DNA of 64,000 nucleotides from Endozoicomonas elysicola (lineage in GTDB: Bacteria > Pseudomonadota > Gammaproteobacteria > Pseudomonadales > Endozoicomonadaceae): contig NZ_JOJP01000001.1 of NCBI RefSeq assembly GCF_000710775.1, forward strand, positions 5,280,027 to 5,344,026. The letters are read 5' to 3'. This document shows, in pieces, positions 45,333-54,350 of this stretch. A program made the translations under genes and the position numbers. Position 1 is the first letter of the stretch. Each line of letters opens with the position of its first letter. Under the pieces are notes generated by a model, which saw only the letters and a list, made by a program, of their open reading frames with translations, was not told the DNA's origin and did no database searches.

Positions 45333-46202
45333 ATGAAACAGGATTCAGATTACGGGTTACTGGCCCGACTGCGAAGCCGGTTTGATCACCTTTCTCCTGC
45401 ATTGGCGAAAATTAATCGGTTTGTAACAGAACATCCGGATACCGTTATTCACCAGACCTTGATTGAGCTGGCAGAAACCTCCGGAGCCAGTGAAGCCAGT
45501 GTTGTACGTTTTTGCAGGGATTCCGGCTTTAAAAGTTTCTCTGAGTTTCGAATAGCATTATCAACCAGTCTTGTAATGGACCAGCATGAGCATGCTCTTA
45601 ATAAGAGTTCTGAAGAACATATCGAGTTTGATATTGCTTCTCTCGACAATGTAGAACTCGGTCTTAAGAAAACCATGGATGCACTGAATGATACTTGCAC
45701 ATTACTGGATATTGACGCATTAACCAAAGCTTCAAATTCAATAATTAATGCAGGTAACCTTTACTTCTTTGGAGTTGGGGCTTCAGCAGTGATAGCCCAA
45801 TACGGTCAATACCGTCTAATGAGACTTGGTTTTAATACTACCGGACTGACTAATATGCACAGCGCCATTATGACAGTGGCCTGTATGAAAAAAGATGACG
45901 TTATTTTATTGATTTCAGGTAGCGGCAATACCCGGGACTTGTTAACGACTGCACAAAAGGCATTAATACAACAAGGGGTTGTCATCGCTATTACAGGCAA
46001 CCCAAAGAGTGAACTTGCGAAACTTTCCCAGGTTTGTCTCCATACCTCAGTAACAGAAAGTTTTCACAGTGCTGGAGCCTTTTCATCAAAGCTGGCACAG
46101 CTCTTTGTAATGGACGCATTGGTTAATAAAATTGTAGAGCAGAGGCCGGAATTAAGGCGAAACTTTGCGCAGACAGCAGAATCAATTGTTTTCAGCCAAT
46201 GA
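45333..46202 (+). CDS. Second RpiR-family transcriptional regulator
   Basis: 289 residues; paralogue of the upstream regulator with the same plan: HTH domain (HLSPALAKINRFVT; HQTLIELAETSGASEASVVR, FCRDSGFKSF) and SIS domain (LYFFGVGASAVIAQYG; VILLISGSGNTRDL). I choose the ATG at 45333, 8 nt after GAGGGG; an ATG two codons upstream is too close to that site. It may respond to a different sugar phosphate (for example GlcNAc-6-P) or control the porin, nanM and sialidase genes downstream; this is inference from position. Confidence 0.9.
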   Translation: MKQDSDYGLLARLRSRFDHLSPALAKINRFVTEHPDTVIHQTLIELAETSGASEASVVRFCRDSGFKSFSEFRIALSTSLVMDQHEHALNKSSEEHIEFDIASLDNVELGLKKTMDALNDTCTLLDIDALTKASNSIINAGNLYFFGVGASAVIAQYGQYRLMRLGFNTTGLTNMHSAIMTVACMKKDDVILLISGSGNTRDLLTTAQKALIQQGVVIAITGNPKSELAKLSQVCLHTSVTESFHSAGAFSSKLAQLFVMDALVNKIVEQRPELRRNFAQTAESIVFSQ

Positions 46203-46215
46203 AAAATATCAAGAC

Positions 46216-46242
46216 TGATTGTAAAAACAATCAATCTGTTTA
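46216..46242 (+). terminator. Candidate terminator after the second RpiR gene
   Basis: TGATTGT and ACAATCA form a 7-bp stem with an AAAA loop, followed by ATCTGTTT. Weak, AT-rich. Confidence 0.4.
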
Positions 46243-46418
46243 GAGAACATAAACCTGTTTTGAAGCTACCGTGTTTCAAAAACATTTCGAAAACATTTTG
46301 TCTGTGAAGGGGGAATTCACTGACAAAAAATCGGAATGTAAAAACCATGCTGAAACTTTTAAAAAGTTCCGCATAAAAACTGTAGAAAACACACTGAACA
46401 CACCTGGAGTGAACCAAA

Positions 46419-47342
46419 ATGAAATTCACCAAACTTGCAATGGGTATTGCTCTGGCCATGGCCGCCTCTACTTCTTTTGCAGCCAACTATATTGATGTGG
46501 GTGTTGAAGAAAACGAAATCACAATGGATGACGCCCCAGGCCAGAATGGTGATTTTTACCAGACATATGTCGGTTTTAATTTTGAGCCAATCGAAGGATC
46601 TCCTTTCCATATCATGGGAACCATGAGCAACCTTCAAGCTGATGCATCTAAAAACCGTGAAGGCTGGAACCGCCTGCGCCGTCAGCTCTATGTAGGTTAT
46701 AAGTGGAACTTTGGCAACCTGACTTTTGCGCCAATGGCAGGTATTCGTCACCATACCTATGATCATGAAGCCAAAAGACGCGATACTGAAGTGCGTTTCT
46801 TCCCAGGCCTGAACTATAAGGTGAGTGACACTACTGATATCTTCTTCGGTGGTTACACATCCCTTATCCCTACACGAAACGTCGATCGTAGTGGTGAAAC
46901 CTCCGACTACAAAGAATACACCGACTACAAACACGAACTGGAAGTGGGCGTTAAGCAGAAGCTGAGCTGGGGCGACTACTTTAAAGTGGGCGTATTCAAT
47001 GAATTGGATACGTTTGAAGATCGTATCGGTGCTGGTAAAACAGAAATGGATCAGTGGATGATTCGTCTGGCCTACGGTAGCCAGGTAACTGACGCTCTGT
47101 TCCTGGAAGGTATTGCCCGATTCGACGTTCAACGCGATAACGAATATGCAGACGGTATCGTTCGTGATGAGAAGCGGAACCGTTACGGCGTAAACTTTAA
47201 CTACAAGCTGGATCAGGACTGGAATATCCACGGTATGGCGTATTACCAGACTGAAGACAATAAGGACAGGTTGACAGGTGCTGATGCGCAATACACCAAT
47301 GAGAAATTTGTTTACTCACTGATGGTACGTCGCAGCTTCTGA
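46419..47342 (+). CDS. Outer-membrane beta-barrel porin, NanC/KdgM-like
   Basis: 307 residues. A classical signal peptide (KLAMGIALAMAASTSFA, cut before ANYID) and alternating amphipathic strands rich in Tyr, Phe and Gly, ending in the C-terminal aromatic signature YSLMVRRSF recognised by the Bam machinery. Acidic and basic residues alternate (HHTYDHEAKRRDTEVRFF) as in channels for acidic sugars. The KdgM family includes NanC, which passes Neu5Ac. GGAGTG precedes the ATG. Placement between the nan regulators and nanM supports sialic-acid entry, but direct identity with NanC is not certain. Confidence 0.78.
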   Translation: MKFTKLAMGIALAMAASTSFAANYIDVGVEENEITMDDAPGQNGDFYQTYVGFNFEPIEGSPFHIMGTMSNLQADASKNREGWNRLRRQLYVGYKWNFGNLTFAPMAGIRHHTYDHEAKRRDTEVRFFPGLNYKVSDTTDIFFGGYTSLIPTRNVDRSGETSDYKEYTDYKHELEVGVKQKLSWGDYFKVGVFNELDTFEDRIGAGKTEMDQWMIRLAYGSQVTDALFLEGIARFDVQRDNEYADGIVRDEKRNRYGVNFNYKLDQDWNIHGMAYYQTEDNKDRLTGADAQYTNEKFVYSLMVRRSF

Positions 47343-47367
47343 TAGCAATTCGTTAATCTGATGAAAA

Positions 47368-47414
47368 TCAAGGATGCCTTTAAGCCTTGCTTTAAACAAA
47401 AGGCATTCTTGATC
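47368..47414 (+). terminator. Hairpin between porin and nanM
   Basis: ATCAAG-G-ATGCCTTT and AAAGGCAT-T-CTTGAT form a stem of about 15 bp with one mismatch and an 18-nt loop. No T-tract, so it may only attenuate or stabilise the porin mRNA. Confidence 0.5.
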
Positions 47415-47467
47415 CTCCTCTGAAAGGTTAAACACTATTTTTCTTCTATTACAGTGTAAAGGTTCTT

Positions 47468-48637
47468 GTGAACATCATGAAAAAATCATCACTGGCTAAA
47501 GTAACAGCGCTGGCTGCACTGGTGTCTGCATCATCCATGGCAATGGCTTCACAACAATGGCCAGACCTGCCTGAAGGCATTAAAAATGGTGTTGGCGTTC
47601 AAGTTGGTAGTGTCGTTTATGTTGGACTTGGCTCTGCTGGTGACTCTTTCTATTCGCTGGATGTAGAAGCGAAAAACCCTCAATGGAAACAGCTGGCCAA
47701 CTTCAAAGGCTCTGTTCCTGACCAGGCAGCTGCCGCTGCTGCAGACGGCAAAATTTATGTATTGGGTGGCTCCGGCAAGGTTCAGGCTTCAGATAAAGCA
47801 CCCGTCGTTCTCGATACCGTTCATGCTTATGACATCAAGAAAAACCAATGGTCTGAAGTCAAAACCAAAACCCCTGTTGGAATGCTCGGAGCCTCTGCTT
47901 ACGCTCTGAATGATCAGGAAATTGTGATCCTCGGAGGTTACAACAAGAACAAGTTTGATACTTATCTATCCGATATTTTAAGCATCGACCAGAAGAAAGA
48001 CCCAGAGAAGTGGCAAAAAGTCGTTGATGACTTCATGGGCATGACACCTGAAGAGTATCAGTGGAACAAGAAAATCCAGGTGTATAACGTTGCTAAAAAC
48101 AGCTGGAGCGTGAGAGGTGAAAGCCCATATCTTCCTAACTGTGGCGCTGCTCTGGTTGGTGAAGGCAATGAAATTACCCTGGTCAGCGGTGAAGTAAAAC
48201 CCGGCCTGCGCACCCCAATGGTGAAGTCGGTCACCATCGAAGGCAAGAGCGCTCAATGGGAAGAGCTCGCACAGCTGCCGACCCCTATTGGAGCAGAACT
48301 TCAGGAAGGTGTTGCCGGAGCCTATGCGGGTAACAGCAACGGTGCCCTTCTGGTTGCCGGAGGAGCCAACTTCCACGGCGCTCGTGCCCAGTCTATTCGT
48401 GGCCAATGGTTTGCACACGAAGGCTTCCCAAAAGCATGGAACTCTGAAATCTATGCTTATGAAGATGGCGGCTGGAAACAGACGAATACCAAACTACCTG
48501 AAGGTTTAGCTTATGGAGCATCCTTTACGACCAGTAAAGGTGTACTAATGGTCGGCGGTGAAGGCTCTGATGGTCAAGGCCGCAGTGATGTTTATATGCT
48601 CAGCTACAATGGCTCTGATGTAAAAATCACTAACTGA
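47468..48637 (+). CDS. nanM: N-acetylneuraminate epimerase (mutarotase)
   Basis: 389 residues from GTG at 47468 (AAGG five bases before it; ATG at 47477 is the alternative). Signal peptide ending AMAS, then a six-bladed kelch propeller: DGKIYVLGGSGKVQ, NDQEIVILGGYNKNKF, NGALLVAGGANFHGARAQS and GVLMVGGEGSDGQG. The blocks GANFHGARAQS and LPEGLAYGASF are typical of NanM, which converts alpha-Neu5Ac released by sialidases to the beta anomer in the periplasm. A hairpin lies just after the stop. Confidence 0.96.
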   Translation: MNIMKKSSLAKVTALAALVSASSMAMASQQWPDLPEGIKNGVGVQVGSVVYVGLGSAGDSFYSLDVEAKNPQWKQLANFKGSVPDQAAAAAADGKIYVLGGSGKVQASDKAPVVLDTVHAYDIKKNQWSEVKTKTPVGMLGASAYALNDQEIVILGGYNKNKFDTYLSDILSIDQKKDPEKWQKVVDDFMGMTPEEYQWNKKIQVYNVAKNSWSVRGESPYLPNCGAALVGEGNEITLVSGEVKPGLRTPMVKSVTIEGKSAQWEELAQLPTPIGAELQEGVAGAYAGNSNGALLVAGGANFHGARAQSIRGQWFAHEGFPKAWNSEIYAYEDGGWKQTNTKLPEGLAYGASFTTSKGVLMVGGEGSDGQGRSDVYMLSYNGSDVKITN

Positions 48638-48643
48638 TGACAA

Positions 48644-48681
48644 CATGCCCGGTGCGTTAGCCGGGCATACAACCTGTTTTT
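48644..48681 (+). terminator. Terminator after nanM
   Basis: ATGCCCGG and CCGGGCAT form a perfect 8-bp stem with an 8-nt loop; GTTTTTA follows a few bases later. Confidence 0.75.
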
Positions 48682-48698
48682 AATTGAGAGGAGTTTGC

Positions 48699-48719
48699 AT
48701 GGAAAAAAATGGTAACTGA
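48699..48719 (+). CDS. Six-codon mini-ORF with a full ribosome site
   Basis: GAGAGGAG lies 6 nt before ATG; the frame encodes MEKNGN and stops. It lies between the nanM terminator and a second strong terminator at 48799-48827, so a short transcript could start inside this gap. It may be a leader peptide or the remnant start of a lost gene. Very short; function unproven. Confidence 0.3.
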   Translation: MEKNGN

Positions 48720-48798
48720 AAATGTTACCCCCCTGAATTGTTCTGGTTTGTGTTAATCAATATTCTGTGTGTTTGGTTTTTTAAAAGACCAAACTTAT

Positions 48799-48827
48799 GG
48801 GCTAATTTTTAATTAGCCCTTTTTTTA
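48799..48827 (+). terminator. Strong intrinsic terminator
   Basis: GGGCTAAT and ATTAGCCC form an 8-bp stem with a 5-nt loop, followed by TTTTTTT. No recognised gene ends immediately before it other than the mini-ORF region. The next 260 bp up to the sialidase promoter are AT-rich with no gene. Confidence 0.88.
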
Positions 48828-49092
48828 TTTAAAGCTAGGCTTCCTTATTTTATCGCATTAATTATTGTCGATAGGTTTGACCAACCACCAAAATTAAAGA
48901 AAAAAATCAAAACCAACTGTTAAAGTTTATGAATCCGCAATAGTAATTATCGTGATAAACTGTACAAAAAATCACACCATAACAATTAAAGCAATTTAAT
49001 TATTCAATTAATTAAAAAATACAGGCTTAAAAGCGAGAACCAATAACCAGTTTTAATTAAATGTCCGAACACCCCACCTATTGCAGTATTTT

Positions 49093-49108
49093 TTTGACAA
49101 TAATCAAA
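49093..49108. promoter_or_regulatory. CRP/FNR-like dyad before sialidase 1
   Basis: TTTGA-N6-TCAAA, inside which TTGAC-N4-ATCAA differs from the FNR consensus at one base. It lies 99 bp before the GTG start. The same dyad stands at the same distance before the other two sialidase genes. Confidence 0.55.
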
Positions 49109-49206
49109 TATACGAAAAAAAATTTCATTAAAATAACCCCGAATGAAATTTCCGGATTCATTGGTAATGAGCCACTGAACCAGTGCTAATAAATAGGGGC
49201 ATAGTC

Positions 49207-51300
49207 GTGTACAAAAAAGCAATACTGGCGGTTTGTGTGGCGGCAGTTCTGCCGCTAATGGTCGGCTGCGACAACGATGATGACAACACTGCCGTTCAAC
49301 CACCAAAGCCCCCCATTGACGTGCCTTTACCACCCACGGGCACACCTGGTGAAGTAGGCCCCAGTGATGCACTGCAGACTTTCACCAGCATCGAACTATC
49401 TGAACAAAACAATACAATTGCCGATCATGATGAACTCGATCCAGGTGCCGGCTCCATGAGCTTGTCATTTTTCTTTAAAGCACCTGCAACCATGGGGGTT
49501 AATCAGGTTGTCCACAAAGGAAACGATATCGGATCTAATCTCGGTTATAACGTCTTTATTCAAGACGATATTATTTACTTCCGCAGTAATATTGCTGGAG
49601 CAAGGTCCGATAAAAAGCTGGCACTTGCCGATGTAAACTTTGACCGCAAAGGTTGGAACCATCTGGTTGGCGTGATTAATCAGGAAGGTGACCGTGGAGA
49701 GATGGAACTCTGGGTTAACGGGGTAAAGGCAACCCTTCACCATGAAGGTGCTGATTTTGCTAAAGGTACGCTGAATACGACCAGTTCGGTTAACGTGGTA
49801 CAAAATTCTCGCGGGCAGCAGGTGGATGACCTACGCTTCTTTAACCGGGTGCTGACGGAAGCTGAAGTTCAATCTTTCGTAAATGAAGCCAACCAGCCGC
49901 CTACTGCCGGTATTGTTTCTGCATCACTGGGTGGTAAGAAGCACCTGTTTTACGCAGATGTCAGCGACCCTGAAGGCGAGGAACTGAGCTATCGCTGGGA
50001 GATGGGTGACGGCACGGTTTATAACGATTTCAGTTTTGAGCATGAATACCAGTACGGTGGCCGGTATACCGTTAAACTGACCGTTACTGACCCGTGGCGG
50101 GCACAAGCCGTTTCAGAACGGTTCTATGACATTGAGGGAGAGCCTTCTCCTTATCAGAAGAATATCGTGTTTAACCATGGTGAAGGAGCCTACGCCTGCT
50201 ACCGTATCCCGATGATTATCAAGTCCGGTAATGGTGATCTACTAGCATTTGTGGAAGGACGTACCAACAGTTGCTACGACTATGGCAACATTGATGTTGT
50301 CATGAAACGAAGTTCCGATAACGGAAAAACCTGGGGAGAAACACAGCAGATTGCTGACTTTGGCGATCAGGCGGCCCAAAACATGTCGGCCGTTTATGAT
50401 GAGTTCTATCCACAGGTGGATGCTGATGGAAATCCGATTCTGGATGAGCATGGCAATCAGAAAATGGGACAGATTGTTCTGGTCTGGAACAATGCCAATG
50501 GTAACGAGCACGATGTAGCTTCAGAAAATGCAGAGCGCCGTGCCATGGTCATCACCAGTCTGGATCATGGTAAAACATGGTCTGCAGAAAGGGATATTAC
50601 CGACGCAGTGCGGGTACCGGATCAAAACATGCATATTCCACCAACAGGACATGCAATCCAATTAACCACACCAGCGGCCGAGACTGATGGAGTTCATGGT
50701 CGCCTGTTCTTTGCCGGACAGTACAGTCCTGAAAACCAGTCTTCTGGTGTTTATAACCAGAATTATGCGTTCTGGAGTGATGATCACGGCGAAACCTGGA
50801 CTCGTGGCACACAAATTCTGGGAGAAAACCTGAACGAAGTGCAAGCCGTTGAGTTGGCTAATGGACACATTATGTTCAACAGCCGTAACTACCGCCCTAC
50901 TGCCAATCATCGTCGCGCGGTCACCATTACGGAAGACTATGGCATCAGCTATGGCCCAACAATAGACGACGATGAACTTATTACTCCAACCGTGGCCTCT
51001 ACCATCCTACGTTATACACGGGAAGACACTCACGATAAGAACCGCCTGTTATTCGCCAATCCAGCCAGTATAACCGCACGTGAGCACATGACCGTTCGAA
51101 TGAGTTATGACGAAGGTGACACCTGGACGGTCTCCAAACAGATCACCGATGGCTTCTCCGCCTATTCAGATCTGGTAATTCAGGAAAATATGGATATCGG
51201 CCTGCTCTGGGAAGAAAACAATGGAAGCATCTACGATATCTATTATTCCAGCTTCACTCTGGACTGGCTGACCGATGGTGCAGATACCCTGAAGAAATAA
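49207..51300 (+). CDS. nanH1: Lipoprotein sialidase 1 (LamG-PKD-GH33)
   Basis: 697 residues from GTG at 49207; AGGGG lies 7 nt upstream and the two sialidase genes downstream share this arrangement. Lipoprotein signal peptide with lipobox MVGC (Cys21), then the acidic tract DNDDDN. Next come a concanavalin/LamG-like domain (about 55-230), a PKD domain (about 240-320) and a six-bladed GH33 propeller. Catalytic features: YRIP arginine, Asp in CYDYGNIDVV, Glu and Arg in NEVQAVELANG and FNSRNYR, third Arg in TVRMSYDEGDTW, Tyr in SAYSDLV; Asp-boxes SSDNGKTW, SLDHGKTW, SDDHGETW, SYDEGDTW. Releases terminal sialic acid from glycans outside the cell. Close paralogue of the gene at 54351-56435. Confidence 0.93.
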   Translation: MYKKAILAVCVAAVLPLMVGCDNDDDNTAVQPPKPPIDVPLPPTGTPGEVGPSDALQTFTSIELSEQNNTIADHDELDPGAGSMSLSFFFKAPATMGVNQVVHKGNDIGSNLGYNVFIQDDIIYFRSNIAGARSDKKLALADVNFDRKGWNHLVGVINQEGDRGEMELWVNGVKATLHHEGADFAKGTLNTTSSVNVVQNSRGQQVDDLRFFNRVLTEAEVQSFVNEANQPPTAGIVSASLGGKKHLFYADVSDPEGEELSYRWEMGDGTVYNDFSFEHEYQYGGRYTVKLTVTDPWRAQAVSERFYDIEGEPSPYQKNIVFNHGEGAYACYRIPMIIKSGNGDLLAFVEGRTNSCYDYGNIDVVMKRSSDNGKTWGETQQIADFGDQAAQNMSAVYDEFYPQVDADGNPILDEHGNQKMGQIVLVWNNANGNEHDVASENAERRAMVITSLDHGKTWSAERDITDAVRVPDQNMHIPPTGHAIQLTTPAAETDGVHGRLFFAGQYSPENQSSGVYNQNYAFWSDDHGETWTRGTQILGENLNEVQAVELANGHIMFNSRNYRPTANHRRAVTITEDYGISYGPTIDDDELITPTVASTILRYTREDTHDKNRLLFANPASITAREHMTVRMSYDEGDTWTVSKQITDGFSAYSDLVIQENMDIGLLWEENNGSIYDIYYSSFTLDWLTDGADTLKK

Positions 51301-51326
51301 CCTTCTGACACCTACCGCAACATGAC

Positions 51327-51352
51327 AGCAGCTTCCTATTCAGGAAGCTGCT
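51327..51352 (+). terminator. Hairpin after sialidase 1
   Basis: AGCAGCTTCC and GGAAGCTGCT form a perfect 10-bp stem with a 6-nt loop, followed by CCTTCC only. Confidence 0.65.
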
Positions 51353-51465
51353 CCTTCCAATCCCTCATATTAATCATCCAATACAACTGAAAACCCAGCA
51401 TCAAAATGTGAACTACACGACATTTTTAATCATCAGACAGACACTACCCACTCATGCAGTAAATT

Positions 51466-51481
51466 TTTGACACTAATCAAA
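51466..51481. promoter_or_regulatory. CRP/FNR-like dyad before sialidase 2
   Basis: TTTGA-N6-TCAAA, 100 bp before the GTG start, within a leader of about 110 bp that is nearly identical to that of sialidase 3. Confidence 0.55.
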
Positions 51482-51580
51482 ATAAGGAAGAAATATTTCA
51501 TTAAAATACCTTCAATATGAAATCTCAGTGTTCACTGACCATGAACTGCTGAATAATTAATAATCATGAGGGGCGCAAAC

Positions 51581-54016
51581 GTGTATAAAAAGACAATACT
51601 GGCGGCGTGTATTGCAGCAGTTCTGCCTTTAATGGTCGGTTGTGACAATGATGATGATAATGTAACCAACCCACCGACACCCATCCCACCTCCAGTCGAG
51701 AGTGTTGACCTTGCCTTTAATGCAGAGTCGGATAGCTCGCCTATTGCCCAGGGCTGGTCAGGCAATCTCAGTGGCCCGGCTTATGGCGAGCTGGTAGAAG
51801 AAACTCTTGCAGACGGCACAACTGTTTTAGCCTGGTATGTAAACGGCCTTGAAGGCATTGCCGAATGGAAAGCAACGCCTGAAGGTGAATTTAATGCCAT
51901 GGCCAGCCAGAATGGCTGGACAATGGCTTTCACCATGAGAGTGGAGTCCGGTAGTTATCTTACTAACTATTATGGTAATGGCGTAAAACGGTTCCTGCCC
52001 GTACTCAAACTTGATGGCAACAACCTGGTGGTTGAGCTGGAAGGGGACCAAGCCTATACACTGGTAGAAGGCGACCTCGAAGCCGCGATGGGCTATCACA
52101 ATTATGTGATCAGCTTTGACCCTGCAACTGGCAAGGCAACTTACCAGTTTGATGACAAGATTATCACCTCTGACTGGCAGGGATCTGAGAGTGCACATAA
52201 TGTTGTAGCCTGGGGTAATGGCTCAAGCAGCACATCCGGAGCCAGTGAGGCCTTCTACCAGAGCTTTACTTTCGACATTCCCGGTTACGAATTCACACCA
52301 AGCTTCAAGTTATTTAAAGCGGGCAGCGAACAGGGTGAAGACGCCACCAATGCCTACCGGATTCCAGCACTGCAATCCGCAGTGGGAGACTATGTCTTTG
52401 CTTTTGCTGAAGGACGCCCTGGCGGTGCAGATCCTGGCCAGGCAGGTGAAATCGTTATGTCCGCCAAATTCTCCACTGACGGTGGTGAGAACTGGTCAGA
52501 GGTTGAAAATATTTCAAAGAGCCTCGAACCTGGAGAAATGTACGACTTCTCTGACCCCCGCCCCATTTACAACGAGCAAACCGGTGAACTGACCATTGTT
52601 TACACCCAGTGGCCAACACATTGTGCCCAGAACGGCGACTGCATTCAGCCCGACGGTGAAAACAAGCTGTTCTTCCAGAAATTTAATATGAACAGCAAGA
52701 CCTGGGAGGCTCCTGTCGATATTACTGCGCAGGTTCGTGAGCGGGCCTGGGATGCCAGAGGCTGGAGTGGCAAAGCGGCCTGGTCTTTTGACATAACGGA
52801 TGCGCTCCAAACCCCAGCCGCCGGAAACTGGTCACTGGTTACCGATCGTAAAGCCATTCAGGGTCAGATTACCGATTACCTGGTGACTGGCGAGGCAATA
52901 CTTCTACCTACGGTTACCGTCACCGAAGCTAACAACCTTGTAGTCAATCTTAATGGTACTGGTGGGGGAGATTTTACACTGCTGGAAGACGTAGGTCCGG
53001 CGGAATTCCACACCTCTGAGATCCGATATGACCCTGTCACAAAAACCGCCAGTTATCTTTTCGATGGAGAGGTCATTGCCAGCAACTGGAGTGGTGCGCC
53101 AAATAGTGCCAAAAAAGTTGTCTTTGGTAACGATCTAACTAACGACGAAGGACGTGCAACTTATAAATCGGCTAATTTCACAATTGGTGAAACAACAGTT
53201 ATTGATTACTCTGCAAGCGCTACACCTGCGGCTGAAGCGACTCCTGTAGCACAGGGGTGGACTGCTGAACTCGCTGAGAAAGGCAGGGGTATCCTTGGCT
53301 GGAAGAGCACCAACGCTGGCCCGGGTAACGGCATTCAGCTGAAATGGCAAACCATCGACCAGGGCAATCACAATGGCCGTATGATTCTTCCTTCGATTAT
53401 TCTGGATGGCTTCGGCGAACTCGATGTGCAGTCAGTGTACTCTGACGACAACGGCGAAACCTGGAAGTCTGGTGCCCGTGCCCTGATGCCTTACGACATG
53501 AGCGGCAACAATATCCAACAGGTTCAGCCTTCCGAAAGTGACCTTGTAGAGTTGACCGATGGACGACTGTTGCTTACTACCCGTAATGACGGTCATGGTA
53601 ACTATGGTGGTGTATTTTATGGACCCCGCATTCAGTTTATCAGTAATAATGGCGGTGAAACCTGGGTCTATGATGCCAACTCTACGCTGCCTAAAAACAT
53701 TGATGAAGTGGATGCCAGCCTGATTCGTTACAGCGGTTCACCAACTGACGATAACACCATGCTGCTCTTCTCTGCTCCCATTGGTAATACTCCCGGAGAC
53801 AAGAAGAGAACCAACCTGGGTATCTGGAGCAGTACGGATGAAGGTGCAACCTGGAATGGACCTAAACAGGTTTGGACCGGTGATTCCTGGTACTCCGATA
53901 TGACCATGATGCCAGATGGCAAAGTGGGTATTCTGGTGGAAACCGGTGGTTACTCAATCAGCCTGTTGAAAAAGGATATCAGTGAACTGCTTCCTGAAGC
54001 CCAGCCTCAGCCATAA
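51581..54016 (+). CDS. nanH2: Lipoprotein sialidase 2, Vibrio cholerae NanH type with nested lectin domain
   Basis: 811 residues from GTG at 51581 (AGGGG 8 nt before). Lipobox MVGC then DNDDDN. The order matches V. cholerae NanH: N-terminal lectin wing (about 35-230; YLTNYYGNGVKRFLPVLKL), start of the propeller, a second lectin domain inserted between blades (about 400-565), then the rest of the propeller. Catalytic residues seen: YRIP Arg, Asp in RPGGADPGQAG, Glu in QPSESDLVEL, Arg in LLTTRNDG, Arg in KKRTNLGIW, Tyr in DSWYSDM. Asp-boxes STDGGENW, SDDNGETW, SNNGGETW, STDEGATW. Unlike the secreted Vibrio enzyme this one is a lipoprotein. Flanked by two sialidases of another architecture. Confidence 0.93.
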   Translation: MYKKTILAACIAAVLPLMVGCDNDDDNVTNPPTPIPPPVESVDLAFNAESDSSPIAQGWSGNLSGPAYGELVEETLADGTTVLAWYVNGLEGIAEWKATPEGEFNAMASQNGWTMAFTMRVESGSYLTNYYGNGVKRFLPVLKLDGNNLVVELEGDQAYTLVEGDLEAAMGYHNYVISFDPATGKATYQFDDKIITSDWQGSESAHNVVAWGNGSSSTSGASEAFYQSFTFDIPGYEFTPSFKLFKAGSEQGEDATNAYRIPALQSAVGDYVFAFAEGRPGGADPGQAGEIVMSAKFSTDGGENWSEVENISKSLEPGEMYDFSDPRPIYNEQTGELTIVYTQWPTHCAQNGDCIQPDGENKLFFQKFNMNSKTWEAPVDITAQVRERAWDARGWSGKAAWSFDITDALQTPAAGNWSLVTDRKAIQGQITDYLVTGEAILLPTVTVTEANNLVVNLNGTGGGDFTLLEDVGPAEFHTSEIRYDPVTKTASYLFDGEVIASNWSGAPNSAKKVVFGNDLTNDEGRATYKSANFTIGETTVIDYSASATPAAEATPVAQGWTAELAEKGRGILGWKSTNAGPGNGIQLKWQTIDQGNHNGRMILPSIILDGFGELDVQSVYSDDNGETWKSGARALMPYDMSGNNIQQVQPSESDLVELTDGRLLLTTRNDGHGNYGGVFYGPRIQFISNNGGETWVYDANSTLPKNIDEVDASLIRYSGSPTDDNTMLLFSAPIGNTPGDKKRTNLGIWSSTDEGATWNGPKQVWTGDSWYSDMTMMPDGKVGILVETGGYSISLLKKDISELLPEAQPQP

Positions 54017-54037
54017 ACGTCGTTAATTGTCCCGAAA

Positions 54038-54061
54038 CGGGCAGAGCCAAGGCTCTGCCCG
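54038..54061 (+). terminator. Hairpin after sialidase 2
   Basis: CGGGCAGAGCC and GGCTCTGCCCG pair perfectly (11 bp) around AA, about 20 bp after the stop. No T-tract; a strong 3' end structure. Confidence 0.65.
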
Positions 54062-54235
54062 GCTATAAAGAGTGTCCCCCTGCCTCCCTACACCATTTTT
54101 CGCAGTTATATGGCCTGACTCCCACCGTATTCGTGGGAACGCATAGATGCACCGGCACAATATAAGGCAAGAAAACTGTGAACTGCACAACACATTTCAA
54201 CATCAAACGAGCATCACCAACCTTTGTAGTAAATT

Positions 54236-54251
54236 TTTGACACCAATCAAA
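54236..54251. promoter_or_regulatory. CRP/FNR-like dyad before sialidase 3
   Basis: TTTGA-N6-TCAAA, 100 bp before the GTG start. The leader downstream (GTTCACTGACCATGAACTGC and onward) repeats that of sialidase 2. Confidence 0.55.
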
Positions 54252-54350
54252 GATTAGAAGTTTTTTTTCACTATCATGTCTCCAATATGAAATATCAGGG
54301 TTCACTGACCATGAACTGCTGAATTATTGATAATCATGAGGGATGTAAAC

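Noticed and set aside
46359-47291. 310-codon minus-strand frame opposite the porin
   Set aside because: Long but antisense to a porin with signal peptide and C-terminal barrel signature; the antisense product has no sense as a protein family.
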